Shown here: positions 1 through 7,050 of the stretch, piece after piece
Numbering within the stretch: the stretch's first letter is position 1
How the letters are laid out: the number at the start of each line of letters is the position of its first letter
From: Myxococcales bacterium
GTDB taxonomy: Bacteria > Myxococcota_A > Polyangia > Polyangiales > Ga0077539
NCBI GenBank assembly: GCA_016792845.1
Contig: JAEUKH010000056.1
Location: forward strand, 1 to 48,531
Length of the DNA stretch: 48,531 bases
Direction: 5' to 3'
Position numbers and translations under genes: made by a program
Notes under the pieces: generated by a model
Databases searched by the model: none
Seen by the model: only the letters and a program-made list of their open reading frames with translations
Told to the model about the DNA's origin: nothing

Positions 1-66
1 TCCCTCAGGGGGTGAGGTCACGCCGGGCGCGGGGCCGTAGGTCCACCACGGGTGAGGTCACGCGGG
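1..66 (-). repeat. R2 dispersed repeat, two units
   Basis: Read on the minus strand, GGCGTGACCTCACCC occurs at 10-24 and nearly again (GCGTGACCTCACCC) at 50-63, a period of 40 bp. The same unit recurs at 10796, 11003, 11046, 48295, 48336, 48451 and 48491. The window edge cuts the array. Confidence 0.75.
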
Positions 67-163
67 GTCGCAACTTGCTACGAACGGCGCGAGAAGTGCT
101 GCGCGGCGATGCTCACCAACGCATGCATTCGATGTTGGTTAGAACATTTGCGGACGCAGCCTA
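62..163 (-). repeat. R1 dispersed repeat, copy 1
   Basis: On the minus strand it begins with GGCTGCGTCCGCA directly after the TAG stop of the di-iron protein gene. It continues with CCAACATCGAATGCATGCG, GGTGAGCATCGCC, then a CGTAGC/GTTGCGA block, and runs into the R2 units. ACCAAC and GTTGGT could pair across the GCATGC core. Further copies are at 37831-37949 and 48172-48291; this one is the most divergent. Confidence 0.7.
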
Positions 164-778
164 GAGACCCACCAGCGCGTCGAGGTGGAGCATCACCCAG
201 AACGTCGCCGCGTCGAGCGCTGCGGCCCGTACGGCCTCGGCCTCGCCGTGCGCCTCGACCAGCGCCGCGGTGTCGGCCCCGTGCGCCTCGTCGGCCTGAA
301 GATGAACGCTCACGAAGCGACACATCTCGCGCGCCAGGCCGAGCCGCGCGAGGTGCGGCCCCACGTCGTCGCGGAGGTGCCACGCCACCGACTCCAGCGC
401 GTAGAGCGTGCCGAGAAAATAGGCCGGCGCGCGCTGCGACATCCACCCGCGATGAAACGCGAGCACCGTCTCGTTGGGCGTCGCGTCGGGGTCGAGCCCC
501 ATCGCCGCGAGGTCGGCCTCGGCGAGCTTGTAGTGCCCGGCCTCTTCGTGCGCGAGCCGTGAGAAGAACGCGCGCAGCGGGCCCTCGGGGCTCACCCGCG
601 CGGCGTGCTCGAGCCGCTCGCCGCTGCCCCGGGTGTAGGCCACCATCGCCGAGAGAAAGCGCGCATACCCCGCGCGGTCGGCGAACGCGATGGCAGGCTT
701 CACCGCCTCGGCCATGCTCAGCGGAACGTGCGCGAGGGTCTGATCAGTGAGGGTGTGGGCCGTCGTCTTGGGGAGCAT
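161..778 (-). CDS. haem-oxygenase-fold di-iron oxidase-like protein
   Basis: A 205-residue all-helical protein of the TenA/CADD/HDO (haem-oxygenase-like di-iron oxidase) type. Visible candidate metal ligands are the HEEAGH motif (E78/E79, H82), E129 in a LESVAWH segment, and the VHLQADEAH motif (H159, D163, H166), the spacing expected for this fold. Family members oxidise fatty acids, amino acids or other small molecules with a di-iron centre; the substrate here is unknown. It is the last gene of a six-gene minus-strand operon and overlaps the end of the CapA-like gene by 35 bp, with an ATG start at 778. The neighbouring desaturase and acyltransferase make a lipid substrate plausible, which is inference. 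TenA or PqqC relatives without redox activity are the alternative. An R1 repeat begins right after its stop. Confidence 0.6.
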   Translation of the reverse strand: MLPKTTAHTLTDQTLAHVPLSMAEAVKPAIAFADRAGYARFLSAMVAYTRGSGERLEHAARVSPEGPLRAFFSRLAHEEAGHYKLAEADLAAMGLDPDATPNETVLAFHRGWMSQRAPAYFLGTLYALESVAWHLRDDVGPHLARLGLAREMCRFVSVHLQADEAHGADTAALVEAHGEAEAVRAAALDAATFWVMLHLDALVGL

Positions 779-1982
779 CGAGGAGCGATGAAAGCATCGC
801 CCGGGCGTGGGCGCGATGCCCTTCTGCCGAGCGCCCCTCGGCGAAGGCCGCGAGGCTCACCGTGTGGCCCCCGATCGCGCTGGCCCCGAGGCCCCGACGG
901 GTCACCGTCGCCGTCGCAGAAAGATCAGCGAAACCCAGACCTTGTTGACCTTCGATGCGCCCCACGGTGAGGTGCAAGAGGGCCCCCACTTCGCAGGGCA
1001 AAGTGGGCATGATCGAGCAGAGGTTGCCGAGCGAATAGGCCACCAGGCCGAAGCCCGCCGGGCCTGGCCGCGTGACCTGCGACGGGCACCGCGGGTCGGC
1101 CCCGTTGATCGACACGAGCTCGACCGGCTGGAGCACATGCGGCGAGTGCCCGAGCACCACGTCGACCCCCGCCGCGATGAGGCGATGGGCGTCTTCGACC
1201 ATGGCCGCGTCGGGCCAGAATTCGTACTCGAAGCTCCAGTGGGCCAAGGCCACCACCACCGTGTCGGGGCGCGCGCGAGCTTCCCTCACGAGCGCGCCGA
1301 GCGCCCCCCAATCGGTCACCCCGAGACCCATGCGCACACACGGAACCCCCTCAGGCGCCGCGCCCTCGCGATGGTTGATGTCGTAGGTGAATCCCACAAA
1401 CGCGAGCGCGACCCCGCGCACCTCGCAGCGCGCGATGCGCTCGCTCGCCCGGGTGCCGCCCACCGCGACGACGCCCCGCGCGTCGAGCAAGGCGCGGGTC
1501 GCCGCGAGCCCCGCCGGGCCCTGGTCGAGCGCGTGGTTGTTGCAGAGCGAGAGCACCGTGCGGGCCGCGCCCGCCACCGCGTCGAGGTAGCTCGGCGGCG
1601 CGTTGTACCGCAGGGTCTCGTAGGCCCATCGGCGCACCGGGCGGCCGCGGTCGATGGGCGTCTCAAGGTTCGCCACGAAGAGATCGCGCCCCGCGAAGCG
1701 AGCCCTGAGCTCGGGCGACAGGGCGCGCGACCAGCCGTCGCGGATCCACATGAGGTCGCCCCCGGCGGTGAGGCGAAGGGGCCCGTTGAGGGGTCGGCGC
1801 CAGCGGCCCGAGGCGATGTAGTCGGCCACCGCGGCCCACCGCTGGGCCTCGGCGTGGGTGTCACAGAACGGCTTATGAACAAGGCTCTTTGCGATGTAGT
1901 GGAGGTCTCGATCGAGGCGCCAGAGCGGCCACGCCCCGGCCTCGTACCGGATCGACGCGACGCGACGGTGGAGGGCCCTCAA
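744..1982 (-). CDS. CapA-like (poly-gamma-glutamate CapA/PGA_cap) metallophosphatase-fold protein
   Basis: The start is taken as TTG at 1982. It overlaps the desaturase stop as TTGA and has GGAGG five bases upstream; a GTG at 2051 would add 23 residues antiparallel to nothing recognisable. The 412-residue product shows GGDLMW, an NLETP motif, a CNNHALDQG motif, the glycine-rich VGGTR segment and the late VVLGHSPHVLQ motif. This is the ordered set typical of the CapA/PgsA metallophosphatase-like superfamily. CapA proteins take part in poly-gamma-glutamate synthesis or retention, but no CapB, CapC or CapE genes lie nearby and no N-terminal membrane anchor is evident. The role is therefore more likely hydrolysis or ligation tied to the surrounding lipid-type operon (inference). 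Confidence 0.75.
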   Translation of the reverse strand: MRALHRRVASIRYEAGAWPLWRLDRDLHYIAKSLVHKPFCDTHAEAQRWAAVADYIASGRWRRPLNGPLRLTAGGDLMWIRDGWSRALSPELRARFAGRDLFVANLETPIDRGRPVRRWAYETLRYNAPPSYLDAVAGAARTVLSLCNNHALDQGPAGLAATRALLDARGVVAVGGTRASERIARCEVRGVALAFVGFTYDINHREGAAPEGVPCVRMGLGVTDWGALGALVREARARPDTVVVALAHWSFEYEFWPDAAMVEDAHRLIAAGVDVVLGHSPHVLQPVELVSINGADPRCPSQVTRPGPAGFGLVAYSLGNLCSIMPTLPCEVGALLHLTVGRIEGQQGLGFADLSATATVTRRGLGASAIGGHTVSLAAFAEGRSAEGHRAHARAMLSSLLDAPQDDGPHPH

Positions 1983-2971
1983 CGCGACCTCCGCAAGAAG
2001 GCGCTCGGGTCGTCGAGGTAGGTGGGCCCGGCCCAGAACGCGCGCCACCACACGCGGAGATAGCCCTCAAAGACCGGCGCCCGGCGGGCCTCAAGGCTCG
2101 GCCCGAGGCGGGCGTGGAGGGCCGCGAGGTGATGCCCCGGCACCCGCGGAAAGAGGTGATGGTCGAGGTGAAAATTCAGCCCGCTCCACAGCCACGAGAG
2201 CCACCGCTGGGTGCGCACCGTGGTCGCCGTGTGAAAGCGCCCCCCGGCCCAGGTGTTGCCGTAGTGATCTGCGATCGATTTGAGCCCATTGAAGGGCGCC
2301 GCGCACAAGATGGGCACCGCCCAGAGGTCGAACACGAGGCCCGCGTTGGCGCATCCCACCGAGCACCAGAAGAGCCCGTACCCGAGCGCGTAGAGCCCCA
2401 GCATCGCGAGGTGCGGGCCCCACTCGCGGCGCGAGAAGGCCACCATCGGGTAGAGCACGTTGAAGTGCAGCGGCGCGAGCACGAGCCCCGCGAAGACGAC
2501 GGTGTAGAACTGCAACCACACCGTGAAGCCCGAGCCCGCGTTGTACGCGTCGGGGTCGCGCGCGGTGCGGTTGTACCAATGGTGCCGAAGGTGGGCGTGC
2601 CGCGCCGCCAAGAATGACACCCCGAAGAGCGCGCTAAAGAGATGGCCGTAGAGCGTGTTGTGCCACCGCGCGCGAAAGAGGTTGTGGTGCCAGGCCTCGT
2701 GCCCGAGCTGAACGAGCCCGTTCACCACCAGGCCGAGGGCGACGTAGAGCGGGGCCCTGACCCACCACGACGGCTGGGCGCGCGCGAGAGACGCGAGGCC
2801 CAAGGTCGCGCCAAGGAGCAGCGCCGTCATGCCGAGCGCGCGGCGCCCCGACGGGGTCGAGAGCGCGCGCAAGGTCGCGCGGTCGATCGGGAGGCCCGAG
2901 ACGCCCGTTGATGCCTCCAGCGCGTCGTCAGGATCTACCTCCACGCTCTCGGTACCCTCGCCAGCCAACAT
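1979..2971 (-). CDS. membrane fatty acid desaturase
   Basis: A 330-residue integral membrane desaturase/hydroxylase with the three histidine boxes of the family: HEAWHH, HLRHHW and, near the C-terminus, HLDHH. Hydrophobic segments lie before the first box and between the second and third, giving the usual fold with a cytosolic di-iron site. The ATG at 2971 is chosen because GGGGGAGG lies nine bases upstream; the longer in-frame extension would only shadow the methyltransferase gene. It overlaps the upstream methyltransferase by 44 bp and meets the CapA-like start at TTGA. It would introduce a double bond or hydroxyl into an acyl chain or similar hydrophobic substrate; regioselectivity cannot be read from the sequence. 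A carotenoid hydroxylase/ketolase-like role is a weaker alternative. Confidence 0.85.
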   Translation of the reverse strand: MLAGEGTESVEVDPDDALEASTGVSGLPIDRATLRALSTPSGRRALGMTALLLGATLGLASLARAQPSWWVRAPLYVALGLVVNGLVQLGHEAWHHNLFRARWHNTLYGHLFSALFGVSFLAARHAHLRHHWYNRTARDPDAYNAGSGFTVWLQFYTVVFAGLVLAPLHFNVLYPMVAFSRREWGPHLAMLGLYALGYGLFWCSVGCANAGLVFDLWAVPILCAAPFNGLKSIADHYGNTWAGGRFHTATTVRTQRWLSWLWSGLNFHLDHHLFPRVPGHHLAALHARLGPSLEARRAPVFEGYLRVWWRAFWAGPTYLDDPSAFLRRSR

Positions 2972-3572
2972 AGCGCGGAACCTCCCCCGCGTATCGCGCC
3001 CACGCCTCAGGAAATCGCCCCGCGAGGAAGGCCTCCTCGCAACCGACGAGCTGGTCGATCTGCCACGCCAAGACGCCCCACGCTCCCAGCACCGCCAGCG
3101 ACGGGAGCCACAGCGACATGCCCAGCAGCGACGCCATCGAGCCGAGATAGATCGGGTTGCGCGAGAGCCCGTGGAGCCCCTCGGTGACGAGCCCCGCGGG
3201 CGCCCAGGCGGCGTCTTGTCCGACCCGAAACGCCTCACCCATCCGGAGCTGGGCTGTCACCATGAAGAGCATCCCCGCGGCCGCGAGGCCCCAACTCAAG
3301 CCCGGCGGGAATTCTCCGAGCGGCGCCAGGAGCGACCGCGCGTACCCGGGCCTCAGGGCAGGCACGAAGAGCGCGAGGGCCCACGCGAGGCCCGCCCACG
3401 CGATGCGACGCGAGACCCGACGGTGCGGCGAATCGGCGGCGGTGTAGAGCACCAGCGGCGAGCGCCCGTACCGACGCCGGTAGACCCAAGCCGAGAGCCC
3501 CTCGCCGAGGGCGATGTGCAAGAACGCAAAGCCGATGTGCAAATACGGAGCGCTCTGGAGGCTTAGATCCAT
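2928..3572 (-). CDS. isoprenylcysteine carboxyl methyltransferase-like membrane methyltransferase
   Basis: About 214 residues with several membrane segments and the C-terminal ICMT/PEMT-type signature: GLVTEGLHGLSRNPIYLG, then a hydrophobic stretch and an EEAFLAGRFPEAWARY motif (E-E near the end). Such enzymes use S-adenosylmethionine to methylate carboxyl groups or phospholipid amines at the membrane. The ATG at 3572 overlaps the stop of the acyltransferase gene by 10 bp, so the two are translationally linked. In this operon it may methylate an acylated product made by its neighbours (inference). Bacterial ICMT homologues rarely have proven substrates, and prenylated proteins are not expected here. 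Confidence 0.8.
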   Translation of the reverse strand: MDLSLQSAPYLHIGFAFLHIALGEGLSAWVYRRRYGRSPLVLYTAADSPHRRVSRRIAWAGLAWALALFVPALRPGYARSLLAPLGEFPPGLSWGLAAAGMLFMVTAQLRMGEAFRVGQDAAWAPAGLVTEGLHGLSRNPIYLGSMASLLGMSLWLPSLAVLGAWGVLAWQIDQLVGCEEAFLAGRFPEAWARYAGEVPRYVGWRGYRERGGRS

Positions 3573-4816
3573 CGGGTGACGGTGCACTGAAAATGGTCTT
3601 CGAGACAGCGGGTTGCTGCGTCGAGGGCGCGGTCGAGGTCGTCGCGGCTCCACATGGGCGCGAAGGCGCTGAGGTTGAACATCAGGGCCCCGCCGTGGGT
3701 GAGCCCGTTGGCCCCCAGGGTCGGGGTGTGGGTGAGCACCGCCCGCATCGGCGACGCGGCGGTGTCGGTGTACCGATCGGCCCGGCCGACGTAGGTGGTG
3801 ACCAGGGTGTTGGCCCGAACGGGCGCTTCGAGGTCGGGGCGCACATGGGCCCGCAGCCGCGCGGCGTCGGCCAGCTTCGAGGCGACGAGGCACTCGAGCG
3901 CCGTCGCGCGGTGCCCCCCCCGACCGAGGGCCTCACGGATGGCCTCGGGCACCCGCGCGGCGTACGCGGCGGGGTCGGCCACGAGGCCCTCGACGCGGGC
4001 GCGGTCGAGCTCGATGGGCACCGCAGAGCAGGCGTTCTCGATCGCGGGGCCGAGCCCCATCGCGGCCCTCAGGTCGACGGGCACCCGGAGCCGCAACGGA
4101 TGCCGCCGCGCGAGGTCGGCGTCGACGGCATAGGCAGCGTTGACGAGCGCCGCGTAGAAGAGCCCCGACGCTACATCATGCGCGACGCCGCCGGGGCGCG
4201 AGGCCGACAGCGCGGCCCAACGCGGCGACGAGGGCGGGCCGCGGCGCGCGAGGGCGTGTCCGCGTCGAGCGAGCACCCGCGAGGCTGGGTTCAAGACCCC
4301 GAGCGCGGCCATGGGCGCGCGGGCCACCCACGAGGCGACCCCGCGGTCGCAAAACCCGGGCGCTCCGAGGCGCGCCGTCGGGCTCTCGGGGTCGCGCACG
4401 AGCGCCCAGAACCTCCGGCTCGCGAACATCAGCGCGCGCCCGTCTCCGGCCGCGTGATGGAGCTGCAAGGCCACCGCCGCGGTGCCGTCGTCACAGCGCA
4501 CGTAGCGCACCCGAAAGGGCACCTCAACGCCGAGGTCGAGGGGCGCCGCGATGAGCGCCTCGGCGAAGCCCCTGAGGTCGGCCGCTCGGGTCGGCCCCGA
4601 GAGCCCGTCGCACACCGGCGCGGCCCCGCGCCAGCCCTCGGGCAGCGGCCTCCACACCCGGTTGAGATTGGGCGTCTCGCGTTGAAAGACCGCGGCCGCG
4701 CGGTCGAGCGCCGCGGCCTCGGGCAGCGCGTCGAGCACAAAGATCACGGTGATCCAGATGGTGGCGACGGCGCCGTCGACCTGCGCGAGGAGGCGCTCTA
4801 CAAAGCTCGTTCGCAT
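3563..4816 (-). CDS. condensation-domain/WS-DGAT-like acyltransferase
   Basis: A 417-residue protein carrying HHAAGDG (HHxxxDG), the catalytic motif shared by NRPS condensation domains, wax-ester synthase/DGAT enzymes and related acyltransferases. The preceding core and the long second half, which ends in a GALMFNLSAFAP-type strand, fit the two-lobed CAT-like fold. It is stand-alone, without carrier-protein or adenylation domains. The ATG at 4816 gives MRTSFVERLL and overlaps the upstream GNAT-like gene by 19 bp. The reaction would be transfer of an acyl group from acyl-CoA or acyl carrier protein to an alcohol or amine acceptor. Which of these applies is not visible; wax-ester-type and alcohol/amine acetyltransferase activity are both open. 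Confidence 0.7.
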   Translation of the reverse strand: MRTSFVERLLAQVDGAVATIWITVIFVLDALPEAAALDRAAAVFQRETPNLNRVWRPLPEGWRGAAPVCDGLSGPTRAADLRGFAEALIAAPLDLGVEVPFRVRYVRCDDGTAAVALQLHHAAGDGRALMFASRRFWALVRDPESPTARLGAPGFCDRGVASWVARAPMAALGVLNPASRVLARRGHALARRGPPSSPRWAALSASRPGGVAHDVASGLFYAALVNAAYAVDADLARRHPLRLRVPVDLRAAMGLGPAIENACSAVPIELDRARVEGLVADPAAYAARVPEAIREALGRGGHRATALECLVASKLADAARLRAHVRPDLEAPVRANTLVTTYVGRADRYTDTAASPMRAVLTHTPTLGANGLTHGGALMFNLSAFAPMWSRDDLDRALDAATRCLEDHFQCTVTRWI

Positions 4817-5757
4817 CGCGCCACCCAGCTCGCCACGAGGCCCTCGGCGTCGTCTCCGAGGCACCGGGCGCCCCGCACCGCGCCGAGCAGCGACGCGTCG
4901 CCCTTGAGATCGAGCGCCTGAAACACCACCTCGTCGGGCCGCCGCGCGTGGGCCCTCACCCCCACCGGCACAAAGCCCGCGTCGCAGAGCGCCGAGAAGC
5001 CCGCCGCACGCGCGTCGAGCGGCAGGTGAACGAGCTCGGTGCGAAATCTTGACACTCCGTCAAGACGATCGCCCGCGGCGCGCACCACCCGTCGCCGCAG
5101 CGAGAGCGAGACGTTCTCTTCGAAGGTCTCGACCGCGGGGGTGTGATCTGCCCAAGAGGTTGACACAACGTCAACTTCGCGTCCGAGCAGAGCGAGGCGC
5201 TCAGCGAGCCACGGGGCCCACGGATGTGACGGCAGGCGCACGGCGCGGCGGGCCTCGGTGAGCCGCGAGCTCATCGCGAGGGCGTGCATCTCGGCGGGGC
5301 TCTCAGCGGCGCCGCGGAGCCGCTCTCCGACGGTGAAGCGCACGATCAGGCCCGCGGGCCGTGCGGCCAGGTGGCGTCGCGCGTAGCGTTGGGCGAGCAG
5401 GTGGGCGGTGCTGGTGTTCTGATGGAGCCACGCGACCTCGGGCCCGAGCGCCGCGGCGAGCAGCGGCCAGAGGGCCTCGTCGGGCATCCGCGAGGCGCCG
5501 CGCTTCGAGGGGTCGCGCATCGACAGCCCCGACTCGGCGTACTCGCGCCGCGGGTCTTTGAAGAGCAGGGCGGTGTGACTGTAGAGCGTCTCGTCGTCGG
5601 CGAAGTCACCGAAGGCGACGACGTCAGGGCGCGCCACCCAGGCCGCGTAGGCCCCTGCGTCGTAGAGCCCGCGGTGAGCGTAGGTCTCGCCATACACCGC
5701 GCCGAGCAGTTGCAAGAACGCGGGCTCATCGTCGGGCCTCATGCGGCGCGCGGTCAC
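4798..5757 (-). CDS. GNAT-like N-acyltransferase
   Basis: First gene of the minus-strand operon. The N-terminus MRPDDEPAFLQLLGAVYGE is the usual beta1-alpha1 opening of GNAT proteins; the central ESGLSMRDPSKRG and HQNTSTAH segments could form the acyl-CoA region, though a clean R/Q-x-x-G-x-G/A loop is not seen. The 319-residue length suggests two tandem GNAT-type halves, or one domain plus an extension. Translation can start at GTG 5757 or, giving the MRPDDEP start, at ATG 5742. Two TTGAC-N5-GTCAA palindromes lie inside the gene at 5047 and 5159 and use codons rare elsewhere here (CTT, GGA, TCA, AGA, TTT). The family call is moderate; the substrate is unknown. Confidence 0.55.
   Translation of the reverse strand: MTARRMRPDDEPAFLQLLGAVYGETYAHRGLYDAGAYAAWVARPDVVAFGDFADDETLYSHTALLFKDPRREYAESGLSMRDPSKRGASRMPDEALWPLLAAALGPEVAWLHQNTSTAHLLAQRYARRHLAARPAGLIVRFTVGERLRGAAESPAEMHALAMSSRLTEARRAVRLPSHPWAPWLAERLALLGREVDVVSTSWADHTPAVETFEENVSLSLRRRVVRAAGDRLDGVSRFRTELVHLPLDARAAGFSALCDAGFVPVGVRAHARRPDEVVFQALDLKGDASLLGAVRGARCLGDDAEGLVASWVARCERAL
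5047..5065. promoter_or_regulatory. TTGAC-N5-GTCAA palindrome 1 (intragenic)
   Basis: TCTTGACACTCCGTCAAGA has seven-base perfect arms around a five-base centre, inside the GNAT-like gene. Read in the gene's frame it imposes the codons CTT, GGA, TCA, AGA and TTT in a row of otherwise GC-ending codons. This looks like a binding site or an inserted short palindrome. Confidence 0.6.
5159..5175. promoter_or_regulatory. TTGAC-N5-GTCAA palindrome 2 (intragenic)
   Basis: GTTGACACAACGTCAAC has perfect six-base arms, 112 bp from palindrome 1 and in the same gene. In frame it uses GTT, GTT and TCA, and is followed by TCT, GCA and GAT, all unusual here. Confidence 0.6.
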
Positions 5758-5906
5758 AGCCCGCGACTATGACACGGCCCGCGGCCGAGGTTAGAGGCTG
5801 CGTTCGCGCGGCCGAAGGGGGCTGCCGGGCGCCGCGCGTTCGTGGTAGATCTTTCGACGCCCGGTGTCGCGTCTTCGGCCGCGGTGTCGGGTGTGGTGCA
5901 CCGCTG
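5758..5906. other. divergent intergenic region
   Basis: This stretch separates the minus-strand operon from the plus-strand membrane protein gene, so both promoters should lie here. No convincing -35/-10 pair, operator or palindrome was recognised by eye. Confidence 0.4.
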
Positions 5907-7007
5907 ATGTTGCTGCTTTCGCCCACATTTCGCGAGCCCGAGGTGCTCTCACGCGCGACCCTGCGGCGGGCCGCGTGGGCGTCGGGCCTCTACGCGCTGG
6001 TGCCCCTCGTCGCCCTCTTGGGGCTCGCGCCGCGGCCGCGGGTCGAGTCTCGGCTCGTGGCAGTGCGCCTCTCGGCGGTGCGCGACGACGACGGCGCGGC
6101 GCACACCGCGTACCACCCCGTCGCGCGCCCCACCCGGCAGCACCGGGCCCAACTCGTCGGCGCGGCGCGGCCCGCTCAGTGCGACGTGCAGCCCGGCCTC
6201 ATCGACTGGCGCCGCGTCGGCGATTGGCCCGCGCGGGTGACCGCGGCCCTGCGCTGCGACGGGGTGCCGCTCCGCCATTGGCAGACGCCGCCCCTCGCCC
6301 GCGGCCGCGAGGTCGGCCACGAGACCGGCTACGACTACGGCACGCAGTGGTCGTGCGCGAGCGGCGCCCTGCCCAACCACAGCGACCAGCGCGCGCTCTA
6401 TGTGCGCACCGCCCGCGACGGGAGCCTCCTCGAATTCGAGTGTCGGCTCAACGCCTGCGTCGACGGCCCCCCCATCGCTGACCCCACGGGCCGCCTCGTC
6501 TCGGCGACGCCCTGCAAGGTGTTGCGGGCGCAGGGCTCGCAGTACCTCCTCCTTCAGCGCGACGGGCTCGCGATCAGGGCCCGCGAGAGCGCCGCCCGGG
6601 GCCCCGCGGCGAGCGCCGAGCGGGTCGTCGCGTCGGGCGCCGCGAGCCTCGCCGCGGTGGGCCTCTGGGCGCTCTTTCGCCGTCGTCGGCGTGCCGTCGA
6701 AGCGCGGCTCCGCGGGCTCTGGCAGGCCGCCCGGGTCGACCCCGCGGGGGGCGTCTGGCTCGACGGCCTGAGAGTCGCGGCCCTCGCCCCGGGGCCCGCC
6801 GAGGCGGTGCTCCGCGTCGACGCCGCGGGGCTCGCGCTGACGCCCTACCGACGCGACCGCCACGGTCGCATCGTCGAGGTCGTGCCGGGCAACTTTGACA
6901 CACTGTCAAAGCAAGCTGATCGCGGCTTCGCGCGGTTGGGCCTCGCGGCCGTGGGCGGCGCCCTCCTGGCCCTCGGGGTGGTGCTGACCGAAGTGCTCTC
7001 GCGCTGA
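5907..7007 (+). CDS. three-TM membrane protein with a soluble extracytoplasmic domain
   Basis: Not recognised as a named family. ATG 5907 is preferred because it puts a hydrophobic segment (LYALVPLVALLGLA) near the N-terminus. A domain of about 200 residues follows, with Cys residues (CDV, RCDG, WSCASG, FECRLNACVDG, TPCKV) that suggest disulfides outside the cytoplasm. A second TM (VVASGAASLAAVGLWALF) precedes RRRRR, then comes a cytoplasmic beta-rich part and a third TM at the C-terminus, for 366 residues in all. The order TM, soluble domain, TM-Arg cluster, small domain, TM resembles the product at 27864-29165, so the two may be distant paralogues. A TTGAC-N5-GTCAA palindrome sits in its 3' part with the rare codons TTT, ACA, TCA, CAA, GCT and GAT. 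Confidence 0.7.
   Translation: MLLLSPTFREPEVLSRATLRRAAWASGLYALVPLVALLGLAPRPRVESRLVAVRLSAVRDDDGAAHTAYHPVARPTRQHRAQLVGAARPAQCDVQPGLIDWRRVGDWPARVTAALRCDGVPLRHWQTPPLARGREVGHETGYDYGTQWSCASGALPNHSDQRALYVRTARDGSLLEFECRLNACVDGPPIADPTGRLVSATPCKVLRAQGSQYLLLQRDGLAIRARESAARGPAASAERVVASGAASLAAVGLWALFRRRRRAVEARLRGLWQAARVDPAGGVWLDGLRVAALAPGPAEAVLRVDAAGLALTPYRRDRHGRIVEVVPGNFDTLSKQADRGFARLGLAAVGGALLALGVVLTEVLSR
6893..6911. promoter_or_regulatory. TTGAC-N5-GTCAA palindrome 3 (intragenic)
   Basis: CTTTGACACACTGTCAAAG has eight-base perfect arms and a three-base centre, within the coding sequence of the membrane protein (encoding FDTLSK). The codons over it are atypical for the window. Confidence 0.6.
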
Positions 7008-7050
7008 TTCGGGCCGTTGGCCGCGGCGCAGGTTGTGGCACACTTCTGAG

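Noticed and set aside
744..1982. Capsule (poly-gamma-glutamate) operon
   Set aside because: Only a CapA-like gene is present; CapB, CapC and CapE are absent and the neighbours are lipid-type enzymes.
1979..2051. GTG 2051 as the start of the CapA-like gene
   Set aside because: It would run through the desaturase 3' end in a frame without recognisable residues; TTG 1982 has GGAGG at five bases and a TTGA overlap.
2972..3238. N-terminal extension of the desaturase to 3238
   Set aside because: Arg/Ser/Trp-rich frame antiparallel to none but out of phase with the methyltransferase; no hydrophobic pattern before ATG 2971.
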